From the NCBI GenBank assembly GCA_020052545.1, contig JAGVOV010000040.1, positions 1-17,333 on the forward strand: a stretch of 17,333 nt of DNA. The letters are read 5' to 3'. The notes under the pieces were generated by a model, which made no database searches, was not told the origin of the DNA, and worked only from the letters and a program-made list of their open reading frames with translations. Positions 5,940 through 13,698 of this stretch are shown one piece after another. The DNA comes from an archaeon (GTDB lineage Archaea; Nanobdellota; Nanobdellia; Woesearchaeales; JAGVOV01). The translations under genes were made by a program, and so were the position numbers. Numbering within the stretch: position 1 is the first letter of the stretch; the number at the start of each line of letters is the position of its first letter.

Positions 5940-6995
5940 ATGAGGCATAGCAAAGTTGTCCTTGAAGATGGCTCTTTTTTCCATGGCTTCTCATTTGGCT
6001 TTGAGCAGGGCGTTTCAGGAGAAGTGGTATTCAACACAGGTATGGTGGGTTATCCGGAAAGCTTCACAGATCCAAGCTATAAAGGGCAGATTCTCGCTTT
6101 GACCTATCCATTGATAGGCAATTATGGCGTCCCTGAAAAAAGCATCAGAGGCGGCCTTGAAGAAAATTTTGAGTCAGAAAAGATACAGATCTCGGGCCTG
6201 ATTGTCGATGAGTTTAGCAGGAATGCTTTCCACTGGGGCAGCAAGAAAACATTGCAGGCATGGCTTGTCGAAAACAAGATTCCGGCTATCTGTGGAATTG
6301 ATACAAGGGCATTGACAAAGAAGCTTAGGGAAAAAGGCGTGATGCTCGGCAAGATAATGATTGATGGGGACCTTGATTTTCATGATCCAAACAAAGAAAA
6401 TCTTGTGGCAGAAGTCAGCGAAAAAAAAATCATTGAATATGGCAACGGCAAGAAAAGGGTTGTGCTGGTAGATACTGGCGCCAAGAACAATATAATAAGA
6501 TGCCTTCTGAAGAGAGACATCAAGGTCATAAGGGTACCTTGGGATTATGATTTTACGTCGCTTGACTATGACGGCGTTATGCTGAGTAATGGTCCCGGCG
6601 ACCCAAAGATGTGCATCGCGACAATCAATAACATAAGGAAAGCGATGCAGATAGGAAAGCCGATATTCGGCATATGCCTCGGCAATCAGCTTCTTGCTCT
6701 GGCTGCTGGCGCAGACACTTATAAGCTTAAGTATGGCCACAGGAGCCAGAACCAGCCGTGTATGATGCAAGGCACAAAAAGATGCTTCATCACGAGCCAG
6801 AACCATGGCTTTGCCGTCGATGAGAAAACATTGCCGAAAGATTGGGAGCCTTTCTTCACGAACCTCAATGACGGAACAAATGAAGGCATAAAGCACAAGA
6901 CAAAACCATTTTTCTCCGTTCAGTTCCATCCGGAAGCAAATCCCGGACCCGTAGACACAGAGTTTTTGTTTGACGATTTCGTGAGGCTGCTATGA
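5940..6995 (+). CDS. carA: Carbamoyl-phosphate synthetase small (glutaminase) subunit
   Basis: A 351-residue class I glutamine amidotransferase that hydrolyses glutamine and channels ammonia to CarB for carbamoyl phosphate, the precursor of pyrimidines and arginine. The N-terminal CPSase_sm domain opens with KVVLEDGSFFHGFSFG and includes the GMVGYPESFTDPSY stretch. The C-terminal glutaminase has GPGDP, the nucleophile elbow GICLGNQ with Cys246, and FHPE with His330 and Glu332, so the catalytic triad is complete. The length is close to family norm (about 380 in bacteria). I start at the ATG at 5940; an in-frame TTG directly before it adds one residue. It opens an operon with two Nudix genes and carB; its TGA overlaps the next ATG (ATGA, 6992-6995). 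Confidence 0.96.
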   Translation: MRHSKVVLEDGSFFHGFSFGFEQGVSGEVVFNTGMVGYPESFTDPSYKGQILALTYPLIGNYGVPEKSIRGGLEENFESEKIQISGLIVDEFSRNAFHWGSKKTLQAWLVENKIPAICGIDTRALTKKLREKGVMLGKIMIDGDLDFHDPNKENLVAEVSEKKIIEYGNGKKRVVLVDTGAKNNIIRCLLKRDIKVIRVPWDYDFTSLDYDGVMLSNGPGDPKMCIATINNIRKAMQIGKPIFGICLGNQLLALAAGADTYKLKYGHRSQNQPCMMQGTKRCFITSQNHGFAVDEKTLPKDWEPFFTNLNDGTNEGIKHKTKPFFSVQFHPEANPGPVDTEFLFDDFVRLL

Positions 6996-7489
6996 AAGAG
7001 ATGATGGCTGTCGTTGATGAGAAGGACAGGACAATAGGGAAGATGGACAGGGACAGCATAATGAAAAAAAATCTTATCCATCGCGGCACTGCAATCTTTG
7101 TCTTCAATTCAAAAGGCCACATACTCGTGCACCAAAGGAACTGGAACAAAAAATATTACCCAGGATTTTATGATGCCATAATTGGAGGGGGCCTAAGATT
7201 TGGAGAGACTTATTTACAGGGAGCAAAACGTGAGGTAGAGGAAGAGATCGGAGTGAAAGACGCAAAACTGAAGTTTCTTTTCAAGAACCGCTTCAGGAAT
7301 GAGATTGACAACAATTTTGCAGCGGTATATAGGATGATTTATGATGAAAAAATAAATTTCAACAAGCGTGAATTTGAGCATGGATCTTTCATCACAATCC
7401 GGGTATTGAGGCAGCTGATGAGGAAGAAAAGGTTTGCCCCGGATTTTAGGATGATATTCAGCCGCTACATGAGGCAGTTCCATGGTTGA
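6992..7489 (+). CDS. Nudix hydrolase (IDI-like), first of a tandem pair
   Basis: A 165-residue protein with a complete Nudix box G-x5-E-x7-REVEEEIGV at residues 66-88, including the metal-binding glutamates 83-85. The N-terminal part (DEKDRTIGKMDRD, then HRGTAIFVFNSKG and HQRN) resembles the Nudix subgroup related to isopentenyl-diphosphate isomerase, which are mostly diphosphate hydrolases of undefined substrate. The isomerase itself needs extra catalytic residues that I cannot confirm, so I do not call it IDI. It overlaps carA by 4 nt and the next Nudix gene by 8 nt, so it is translated with carbamoyl-phosphate synthetase. That suggests, but does not prove, a substrate in pyrimidine or nucleotide metabolism. 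Confidence 0.88.
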   Translation: MKEMMAVVDEKDRTIGKMDRDSIMKKNLIHRGTAIFVFNSKGHILVHQRNWNKKYYPGFYDAIIGGGLRFGETYLQGAKREVEEEIGVKDAKLKFLFKNRFRNEIDNNFAAVYRMIYDEKINFNKREFEHGSFITIRVLRQLMRKKRFAPDFRMIFSRYMRQFHG

Positions 7490-7973
7490 TCTCGTATCAG
7501 TATCAGACAAAGATGACATTATGTTGGGAGAGATGGACAGGCAAATCGCCAAGAAAAAGAAGCTGTGGAGGCGCGTTTCACTGATAGCCATAAAGAACAG
7601 CAAAAACCAGATCCTTATGCAGCAGCGCTCCCATCTTGTGGACAGGCCGATGGCATGGAACCTTTCTGCTGAAGGCCATGTAAAATTTGGTGAAACATAT
7701 GCACAGGCCGCGAGGAGGGAATTGAAAGAGGAGGTAAAATCCTCTGCTAAGCTAATAGAGATCGCCAGTTTCAGATCTTTCAAGGTGAGATGTCATTATC
7801 ACCTGTTCCTTGGGAAAAGCGATGGCCCCTTCAGGAAGAACAAGGAAGTTCACCAGCTTGTATTCATGGGCATCAAGGAAGCGGCCAAGGCAGTCAAGGG
7901 AAACAAGGAGAACATGAGCATAGGCTGCTTCATCGCATTGACAAGATATGGGAATCTGATAAAAAATGGATAA
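7482..7973 (+). CDS. Nudix hydrolase (IDI-like), second of a tandem pair
   Basis: A 163-residue paralogue of the preceding protein with the same layout (SDKDDIMLGEMDR, then IKNSKNQILMQQRS). The Nudix box runs from residue 65 to 87 as G-x5-E-x7-RELKEEVKS. The three core glutamates (80, 83, 84) are kept, but the usual final Gly is Lys86, a mild deviation that need not abolish activity. Start and stop overlap both neighbours by exactly 8 nt (7482-7489 and 7966-7973), so it is coupled to the first Nudix gene and to carB. Substrate unknown. The pair probably arose by tandem duplication and then diverged. Confidence 0.86.
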   Translation: MVDLVSVSDKDDIMLGEMDRQIAKKKKLWRRVSLIAIKNSKNQILMQQRSHLVDRPMAWNLSAEGHVKFGETYAQAARRELKEEVKSSAKLIEIASFRSFKVRCHYHLFLGKSDGPFRKNKEVHQLVFMGIKEAAKAVKGNKENMSIGCFIALTRYGNLIKNG

Positions 7974-10900
7974 GCCAAAAAAAGTATTGCTGCTTGGCTC
8001 TGGAGCCCTAAAGATTGGTGAAGCGGGCGAATTCGATTACTCAGGAAGCCAGGCGATAAAGGCGCTGAAGGAAGAGGGCATCGAGGTTATACTTGTCAAT
8101 CCAAACATAGCAACCATCCAGACAAGCGAGCATCTTGCAGATAAGGTATATTTCCTGCCTGTTGAGCCTTTTTTTGTCGCAAAAATAATAGAGAAAGAGA
8201 GGCCAGATGCAATAATGCTGAGCTTCGGCGGCCAGACTGCGCTGAATTGTGGTGTAGAGCTTTCAAGGGCAGGATTACTGAAAAAACATAATCTCAAAGT
8301 TCTCGGGACTCAGATAAAAGCGATTGAAGACACAGAGGACAGGCAGCTTTTCGTCGAGAGGCTTGCAGAGATAGAGGTAAAGACGCCAAGGAGCAGGGCT
8401 GTCAAGACAGTCGTCGAAGCAATAGATGCTGCAAAAGAGATCGGATATCCTATAATGACAAGAGTCGCTTTCGCTCTTGGCGGCCGAGGCTCTGGCGCAG
8501 TGAAAGATGAGGCTGAATTGACAGAAAAAGTCCAGCAGGCCTTGACTTTCGCCTCGCAAGTGCTGATTGAGGAATATTTGAATGGCTGGAAAGAGATAGA
8601 ATACGAGGTGGTGCGTGACCAGTACGATAACTGCATAACAGTCTGCAACATGGAGAACTTTGATCCTATGGGGATACACACAGGAGAGAGCATAGTTGTT
8701 GCTCCGTCCCAGACGCTGACAAACCACGAATATCACAAACTTAGGGAGATAGCGATAAAGGTGATAAGGCATCTGGGGATTGTTGGAGAATGCAATATCC
8801 AATATGCGCTCTCACCAGAATCTGACGATTACCGCGTCATTGAGGTGAATGCGAGGCTTAGCAGAAGTTCTGCACTTGCAAGCAAAGCGACTGGCTATCC
8901 GCTCGCTTTCATCGCGGCAAAATTATCGCTTGGCTATGGCCTTTTTGAGATCAAGAACCACATAACGAAGAAGACAATGGCATGTTTCGAGCCGGCCCTT
9001 GATTATGTTGTGGTGAAAATGCCGAAATGGGATCTGCAGAAGTTCAGGAATGTCAGCAAGCAGATCGGCAGCGAGATGAAGTCTGTCGGGGAAGTTATGG
9101 CGATAGGCAGGAAATTTGAAGAAGCGTTGCAGAAGGCGATAAGGATGCTGCAGATAGGGATGTATGGCCTCGTCTGCAACAGGCTCAACATTGAGAACAA
9201 CATAGATGAAGAATTGAGCAGGCCGACAGACATGAGGGTGCTCATAGTGGCAGAAGCATTGAAGAAAGGATACTCAGTTGATAGGATAAACGAGCTGTCT
9301 GGCATCGACAAATGGTTCCTTGACAAGATAAAGGCCATTGTGGAGCTCGGATCAAGGCTGAAAAAAGATGGCATAAGCAAAGGATTATTGCTGGAGCTGA
9401 AGAAATATGGCTTCTCGGATGCGCAAATCTCGTTTTCATTAGACAAAAAGGAGGAGGAAATAAGGAACATCAGAAAACAATTAGGCATCAAGCCTTTCAT
9501 CAAGCAGATCGACACATTGGCCGCGGAATATCCTGCGGAAACAAATTACTTATTTTTGACTTACAACGCTTCCGAGCATGACATAAAGCCTATAGGAAAA
9601 AGCATAATTGTGTTAGGCTCTGGCGCATACAAGATTGGAAGTTCTGTGGAATTTGACTGGTGCTGTGTCAGCTGTGTCCTCCATTTAAGGGAGCTGGGCC
9701 ATAATACAATCATGATAAATTTCAATCCGGAGACGGTGAGCACAGATTATGATATGTGTGACAGCCTTTATTTTGATGAGCTCAGCTTTGAGAGCATCAG
9801 CGAGATACATGAATATGAAAAACCTGATGGCGTTATTGTGTCTATGGGCGGCCAGATCCCAAATAATCTCGCATTGAAGCTTGACAAAGCTGGCATGAAA
9901 CTTTTAGGGACATCAGCCGCTTCAATCGACCAGGCAGAGGACCGCTTCAAGTTCAGCAAACTTCTTGATGAGCTTAATGTTGACCAGCCAGAATGGAAAG
10001 AGCTCACAACACACCAGGACACGATAAATTTTGCCTCCCAAGTCGGCTACCCCGTGCTTGTGAGGCCAAGCTATGTGCTCTCTGGCGCTGCCATGTCTGT
10101 CGCTTTCAGCAACCAGGAACTTTCCGAATTCCTGACAAAGGCAGCTGATTTGAGCCAGGAACATCCTGTCGTCATATCAAAATTCATCACAGATGCCAAG
10201 GAGATAGAGATGGATGCTGTCGCCAAGAATGGCAAAATTGTAGTGAATGCCATAACAGAGCACATTGAGAATGCAGGCGTCCATTCTGGCGATGCCACCA
10301 TAGTGATGCCGCCACAGGCGCTTTTCTTTGACACAATAAAGAAAGTGCACCAGGTTTCAGAAAAAATAGCGGCCCACCTTGACATAAATGGGCCATTCAA
10401 CATACAGTTTCTTGCGAAAGACAACCAGATAAAAGTTATAGAATGTAACCTTCGTGCTTCTAGGAGCTTCCCTTTTGTGAGCAAGATCAGTAAAATCAAT
10501 TTCATCAATGCGGCAACAGAGGCTATGCTTGGGCTGCCTATCAGCGAGCCAGGATCGGCAAAATCCACTCTGGAGCTTGATTATGTAGGCTGCAAGGCGG
10601 CGCAGTTCTCATTCTCTCGACTTAAGGGCGCGGATCCGACATCAAATGTTGAAATGACTTCAACAGGCGAAGTCGCCTGCATCGGAAAAAGCCTTGAGGA
10701 GGCCTTCATGAAATCTCTCTTGGCTACAGGATTCAAGCTGCCGAAGCAGAAGACAGTGCTTCTTACTGTGGGCGGAGACAAGAATAGATATAAGATATTG
10801 GAAGAGGCAAGGATACTGCATGATAATGGCTATGTCATATATGCGACGCAGCACACTTCGATGTTCCTTAATGATAATGGAATCAAGAACACAAGGATCT

Positions 10901-11148
10901 TTAAGGTCTATGAGAAGCAGGAGCCAGATGTGCTATCTTTCATGATGAATGGCAGGTTTGGATTGGTCATAAATGTGCCCAACCAGTACAAGCAGATTGC
11001 TCTTGACGATGATTACAAGATAAGGAGATGCGCAGTCGATTTCAGCATCCCATTGATTACAAACCTCCAGATAGCGAAACTCCTGATAAGGTCACTCTGC
11101 ACGCTGGACAAGGATAAGCTTGAGATAAAAGCTTGGCAAGAATATTAA
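7966..11148 (+). CDS. carB: Carbamoyl-phosphate synthetase large subunit
   Basis: A 1060-residue protein, close to the 1073 of E. coli CarB, which makes carbamoyl phosphate from bicarbonate, ammonia and two ATP. The two homologous synthetase halves begin at residue ~4 (VLLLGSGALKIGEAGEFDYS) and residue 545 (IIVLGSGAYKIGSSVEFDW). Each carries pre-ATP-grasp and ATP-grasp domains, with FGGQTALNCG and MGGQIPNNLA near the end of the respective pre-ATP-grasp domain. An oligomerisation region lies between them. From residue ~929 (VLLTVGGDKNRYK) comes an MGS-like allosteric domain, the site for nucleotide or ornithine effectors in known enzymes. No frameshift is seen. It is the last gene of the carA-Nudix-Nudix-carB operon. 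No aspartate or ornithine carbamoyltransferase is in the window, so the end pathway cannot be told from here. Confidence 0.97.
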   Translation: MDKPKKVLLLGSGALKIGEAGEFDYSGSQAIKALKEEGIEVILVNPNIATIQTSEHLADKVYFLPVEPFFVAKIIEKERPDAIMLSFGGQTALNCGVELSRAGLLKKHNLKVLGTQIKAIEDTEDRQLFVERLAEIEVKTPRSRAVKTVVEAIDAAKEIGYPIMTRVAFALGGRGSGAVKDEAELTEKVQQALTFASQVLIEEYLNGWKEIEYEVVRDQYDNCITVCNMENFDPMGIHTGESIVVAPSQTLTNHEYHKLREIAIKVIRHLGIVGECNIQYALSPESDDYRVIEVNARLSRSSALASKATGYPLAFIAAKLSLGYGLFEIKNHITKKTMACFEPALDYVVVKMPKWDLQKFRNVSKQIGSEMKSVGEVMAIGRKFEEALQKAIRMLQIGMYGLVCNRLNIENNIDEELSRPTDMRVLIVAEALKKGYSVDRINELSGIDKWFLDKIKAIVELGSRLKKDGISKGLLLELKKYGFSDAQISFSLDKKEEEIRNIRKQLGIKPFIKQIDTLAAEYPAETNYLFLTYNASEHDIKPIGKSIIVLGSGAYKIGSSVEFDWCCVSCVLHLRELGHNTIMINFNPETVSTDYDMCDSLYFDELSFESISEIHEYEKPDGVIVSMGGQIPNNLALKLDKAGMKLLGTSAASIDQAEDRFKFSKLLDELNVDQPEWKELTTHQDTINFASQVGYPVLVRPSYVLSGAAMSVAFSNQELSEFLTKAADLSQEHPVVISKFITDAKEIEMDAVAKNGKIVVNAITEHIENAGVHSGDATIVMPPQALFFDTIKKVHQVSEKIAAHLDINGPFNIQFLAKDNQIKVIECNLRASRSFPFVSKISKINFINAATEAMLGLPISEPGSAKSTLELDYVGCKAAQFSFSRLKGADPTSNVEMTSTGEVACIGKSLEEAFMKSLLATGFKLPKQKTVLLTVGGDKNRYKILEEARILHDNGYVIYATQHTSMFLNDNGIKNTRIFKVYEKQEPDVLSFMMNGRFGLVINVPNQYKQIALDDDYKIRRCAVDFSIPLITNLQIAKLLIRSLCTLDKDKLEIKAWQEY

Positions 11149-11151
11149 AAA

Positions 11152-11171
11152 AAGAGGATTTATCTCCTCTT
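11152..11171. terminator. Inverted repeat between convergent carB and the 41-residue gene
   Basis: AAGAGGA / TCCTCTT, a perfect 7-bp stem with a 6-nt loop, 4 nt after the carB stop. It is followed on the plus strand by pyrimidine-rich sequence (CTTCTTTCTTCC). It overlaps the Lys/Arg-rich end of the small minus-strand gene, so the symmetry could partly reflect AAG/AGG codons. It could work as a terminator for carB. Confidence 0.4.
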
Positions 11172-11285
11172 CTTCTTTCTTCCGCCTCTGACCATCTTGG
11201 CTCTTGAGATGTCTCCCTGCTTGTCTACGAAGTAGAGCCATCCATTCGCCTTCTTAACTCCAACTTTTGCTACTTTTTCTGCCAT
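11160..11285 (-). CDS. Small basic protein, 41 residues
   Basis: The frame encodes MAEKVAKVGVKKANGWLYF followed by VDKQGDISRAKMVRGGRKKKRR. A near-perfect ribosome site GGAGGT (11293-11298 on the minus strand) lies 7 nt before the ATG, and a TATA-like box lies farther up, so I consider it a real gene despite its size. The pattern G-[WY]-L-Y-[FY]-[VI]-D-K-x-G-D-[IV]-S-R-x-K-M-x-R-G-G is one I associate with short conserved proteins of unknown function in archaea and bacteria; this is recall, not a search. The highly basic tail suggests nucleic-acid or ribosome binding. It converges on carB with 11 nt between stops. Confidence 0.75.
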   Translation of the reverse strand: MAEKVAKVGVKKANGWLYFVDKQGDISRAKMVRGGRKKKRR

Positions 11286-11292
11286 TTTTAGT

Positions 11293-11298
11293 ACCTCC
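11293..11298 (-). promoter_or_regulatory. Strong ribosome-binding site of the 41-residue gene
   Basis: GGAGGT on the minus strand, 7 nt before the ATG. It is the best Shine-Dalgarno match in the window and fixes the start of this small gene. Confidence 0.7.
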
Positions 11299-11330
11299 CC
11301 GACGTATTATCTTGATTTCTTTGACGAGCT

Positions 11331-11340
11331 TCTTTAAATA
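11331..11340 (-). promoter_or_regulatory. TATA-like box for the 41-residue gene
   Basis: On the minus strand ATATTTAAAG is about 50 nt before the ATG, giving a leader of roughly 25 nt that includes the strong ribosome site. This gene therefore differs from the leaderless genes around it. Confidence 0.45.
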
Positions 11341-11399
11341 TTTTATGTTTGTTGGGATGAATATCTGGCAAAATCCAAGATTTATCCTAACCACCATCA

Positions 11400-11418
11400 G
11401 AAATTCCACTGGAATTTC
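11400..11418. promoter_or_regulatory. Palindrome upstream of the archaellin gene
   Basis: GAAATTCC-ACT-GGAATTTC is a perfect 8-bp inverted repeat with a 3-nt spacer. It ends 42 nt before the archaellin ATG and about 20 nt before its TATA-like stretch. That position suits an activator or repressor site; a small hairpin is the alternative. Confidence 0.4.
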
Positions 11419-11435
11419 CGAGGTCCGAAAACAAC

Positions 11436-11446
11436 AAAATTATTAA
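11436..11446 (+). promoter_or_regulatory. TATA-like stretch for the archaellin gene
   Basis: AAAATTATTAA is centred 20 nt before the ATG at 11461 and 29 nt before the in-frame ATG at 11470. The spacing would suit a leaderless start at the second ATG, whereas GAGG (11452-11455) supports the first. Confidence 0.35.
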
Positions 11447-11460
11447 GCAGCGAGGCACAA

Positions 11461-12342
11461 ATGGCATTTATGTGGAAGAAAGCCATAATGGGAGTAGAGA
11501 CGTTGATACTCTTCATCGCGATGATCCTTGTGGCTGCCGTCGCTGCCGGAGTCCTAATAAGGACGGGTGATGTGCTCCAGCAAAAAGCGCTTGCGGTAGG
11601 AAGCCAGACGAGCAAGAGGGTGGCAGAGGTGCTTGATATCAGCAGGCTTATAGCTTCTGACGGAAGTGATGGCAGCATCGAGCATTTTGAAGCAACAGTC
11701 AAGCTGAGCGGCGCCTCAGAGCCGATAAAATTTGACAGCACTTATATTAGGTTTGTGTCGAACGGCAATGCGATAAACATGAGATACAACAATGAAAGCG
11801 GCAACTATTTCACCAATAAGGAGCGCGAGTATGGTAAGATAGATTCAAATTACAAGAATCTTAGCGTTGACTTTGATGAAGATTATATAGAGGATTATGT
11901 CCGTGTCTATAATAGCACTCACCTAGTATTCAACCTTTCATCGCTTGGGCAGTCTTTCGTCAGGATCGGCGACATCTCTCTGCCTGGGACAAACATATTG
12001 ACGAGCCAGGACATAGTGTTCGGCAACACTGTATATGGACAGATAAACATCACAGGCACTACTCTTGTGGCAGATGAGCTCGCTGCTTCCATGAATGTCA
12101 CCATAACGCCTTCTTTCCTCGATATCGGGACTTTCAAGGTAGATTATGCGAAGCAAGGCAGCAAATTCTTCATAGGAAGGCTTTCTGATGGAGATGCTGC
12201 GGTGCTGATTTTTGAGACAATGCCCGTTTATGAGGGCGAAACCATACACTTAAGCCTTGTCATAGAGCAGGGGGTCGTCAACACAATCATAGTCGCAGCG
12301 CCTGATGTAATGATAACCCAAAACATTGCGCTATTCCCATGA
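11461..12342 (+). CDS. Archaellin (archaeal flagellin) or archaellin-like pilin
   Basis: A 293-residue protein with a class III signal: a short basic leader ending AIMG, cleavage expected after Gly11, then the hydrophobic helix VETLILFIAMILVAAVAAGV with Glu at mature position 2. This is diagnostic of archaellins processed by a prepilin peptidase and assembled at the cell surface. The remainder is beta-rich and has six N-x-S/T sequons, consistent with the N-glycosylation known for archaellins. The ATG at 11461 has GAGG 5 nt upstream. The ATG three codons later (MWKKAIMG) would also give a normal leader. No archaellum motor genes (ATPase, FlaJ-type protein, peptidase) are nearby, so it is solitary here; a separate pilin role remains possible. 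Confidence 0.85.
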   Translation: MAFMWKKAIMGVETLILFIAMILVAAVAAGVLIRTGDVLQQKALAVGSQTSKRVAEVLDISRLIASDGSDGSIEHFEATVKLSGASEPIKFDSTYIRFVSNGNAINMRYNNESGNYFTNKEREYGKIDSNYKNLSVDFDEDYIEDYVRVYNSTHLVFNLSSLGQSFVRIGDISLPGTNILTSQDIVFGNTVYGQINITGTTLVADELAASMNVTITPSFLDIGTFKVDYAKQGSKFFIGRLSDGDAAVLIFETMPVYEGETIHLSLVIEQGVVNTIIVAAPDVMITQNIALFP

Positions 12343-12362
12343 CTTCAAGCCAGCTTGAAGTC
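12341..12362 (+). terminator. Hairpin after the archaellin gene
   Basis: GACTTCAAG / CTTGAAGTC with a CCAG loop, a perfect 9-bp stem that begins within the archaellin TGA stop. It is followed by TACTTTCTGTT. The position suggests transcript termination or 3'-end protection, just ahead of the next gene's TATA box. Confidence 0.55.
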
Positions 12363-12371
12363 TACTTTCTG

Positions 12372-12380
12372 TTATATATA
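12372..12380 (+). promoter_or_regulatory. TATA box for the 416-residue membrane protein gene
   Basis: TTATATATA lies about 38 nt before the ATG at 12414, allowing a leader of about 12 nt. GGTGA (12403-12407) lies 6 nt before the ATG. This separates the gene's transcription from that of the archaellin. Confidence 0.55.
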
Positions 12381-12413
12381 GTTGCTATGTTTTCTATGTA
12401 TTGGTGAAGTAAA

Positions 12414-13664
12414 ATGAAGAAAATTTTTGCGATATTTTTTATCATGGCGCTTCTTGCGCCAATGGCACTGGCAGACATAGCCATGCCTTACAAGTACAAC
12501 GACGCTTTCGGCACAAACCAATATTATTCTGTAGTATTTGACGGTGAAGGGGAAGCCGCAGTCGCGGCGAAGCTTGTCTTCCAGAATATGGATAAGAAAG
12601 AGGTAGACACAATAACTCTTGAGATTCCTGGAAGAGCAGTAAGGATTATCTCGGTGCTGCAGGAATTCCAGGATTACCAGGACCAATGCAACAACTGGCA
12701 GGACGACTGCACGAAATATGATGGTAGCACTTGCCTGGAATACAGCAGGCGCTGCACTAATTGGTATAAACAGCCAGGCTGGCCGATGCAGTACAGCATC
12801 GTCAACTACACCCAAGATAGGCTTTCAAACTCAGTCAAGATAACTGCGAAGCTTCCGAAGAAGATCGGGCTGCAGGAAAGCACAACACTCCTTATCTATT
12901 ATAAGGCTTCAGGATATGCAGAATCAACCTTTGGAGTATTTAGCTTCAATTACGAGACTATAAAATCGGGATTTGACGTAAATAGTGTCAGGGTAGCTAT
13001 AAACACGCAGGATGACTTATATCTCAAAGGCGGCAAAGCCAATGTAGATTACCAGCTCAACACCGGCATCGCAGCCCTGTCTAAGGCATCTGAAAGCATA
13101 CAGTCAGACTCGTTGCAGCAGTTCAGCAGCAGCATACAATGGCAGCAAGGCTATGTCAAGCAAGCAGCTGGCCTCGATCCTTGGGAGAGTTTCAAGGTTT
13201 CAGGGAAATACAGCAGCAGCTGGCTTCTATTGAATGCAGGGACAATAGCTCTATGGCTGCTGGCAGTTGCTGTAGTGGTGTTCGGTATTGTGTTATTTAT
13301 AAAAAAGAGGCGGAGCGCAATGCCCATACAGAGAAAACCCAACCAGCCTAACCCTCATTTCAGGATGGCGATGATTGGCCTCGCTTCTTCAGTGTTGCTG
13401 CTTGTCCTTTGGTATCTGATAGTCAATTTTTTCAGCAACACGTGGCGCTTCGGCAACAGCGAATTGGTGGCGCCGATGGCGATCCTTGTATCTATAGTGC
13501 TGCTGCTTGCCGTATTCATCGGGCCTTCAGTCTATATGGGCATCAACTTTGGGGCAAGGTTTGGCTTCATGACCTTCGCTTATACGCTAGGCTGGCTTGT
13601 GCTGATTGTCGTGCTTACAGTAGTGATAATGTCGAGCCTGTACAGGCCGATCATCTATTATTAG
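12414..13664 (+). CDS. Secreted/membrane protein with cysteine-rich ectodomain and four membrane helices
   Basis: A 416-residue protein that I do not recognise. It has a typical signal peptide (residues 1-20, ending ALA before DIAMPYK). An extracellular region of ~250 residues follows with four cysteines (92, 99, 107, 114) close together in a Gln/Asp/Trp-rich stretch, which could form two disulfides. Four hydrophobic segments lie at about 272-296, 318-340, 350-375 and 383-407. A basic loop (KKRRSAMPIQRKPN) after the first suggests that end is cytoplasmic. Beta-sandwich-like ectodomains before membrane helices are common in archaeal surface proteins. The start is supported by GGTGA 6 nt upstream. 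It is co-directional with the archaellin but has its own TATA box, so a link to filament anchoring is only a guess. Confidence 0.8.
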   Translation: MKKIFAIFFIMALLAPMALADIAMPYKYNDAFGTNQYYSVVFDGEGEAAVAAKLVFQNMDKKEVDTITLEIPGRAVRIISVLQEFQDYQDQCNNWQDDCTKYDGSTCLEYSRRCTNWYKQPGWPMQYSIVNYTQDRLSNSVKITAKLPKKIGLQESTTLLIYYKASGYAESTFGVFSFNYETIKSGFDVNSVRVAINTQDDLYLKGGKANVDYQLNTGIAALSKASESIQSDSLQQFSSSIQWQQGYVKQAAGLDPWESFKVSGKYSSSWLLLNAGTIALWLLAVAVVVFGIVLFIKKRRSAMPIQRKPNQPNPHFRMAMIGLASSVLLLVLWYLIVNFFSNTWRFGNSELVAPMAILVSIVLLLAVFIGPSVYMGINFGARFGFMTFAYTLGWLVLIVVLTVVIMSSLYRPIIYY

Positions 13665-13668
13665 GAAA

Positions 13669-13678
13669 CTTTAAATAA
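13669..13678 (+). promoter_or_regulatory. TATA box for the degenerate-Nudix/AK6 unit
   Basis: CTTTAAATAA is centred 26 nt before the ATG at 13699, starting 5 nt after the preceding stop. The spacing predicts a leaderless mRNA. AGGAG at 13683-13687 is 11 nt from the ATG and would lie outside such a transcript. Confidence 0.5.
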
Positions 13679-13698
13679 AAGCAGGAGACATAGCCATT

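Noticed and set aside
5815..5994. Longer N-terminus for the first gene of the coiled-coil operon (start at 5994)
   Set aside because: It would overlap the start of divergent carA and run through both promoters. The MGLLDFLKKK start has a ribosome site, and the upstream residues look like translated noncoding DNA.
6174..6929. A 251-codon open frame on the minus strand inside carA
   Set aside because: It lies entirely opposite a clearly conserved gene, has no family features and is rich in His/Cys/Tyr/Leu as expected of antisense frames. It is a shadow.
6992..7973. Calling the two Nudix genes isopentenyl-diphosphate isomerase
   Set aside because: They share the general layout, but the isomerase-specific catalytic Cys and Glu positions could not be identified, and the sizes and context favour hydrolases of unknown substrate.
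12372..12815. A 147-codon minus-strand frame opposite the 416-residue membrane protein gene
   Set aside because: It overlaps the supported start, ribosome site and signal-peptide region of the plus-strand gene, and has no motif of its own.
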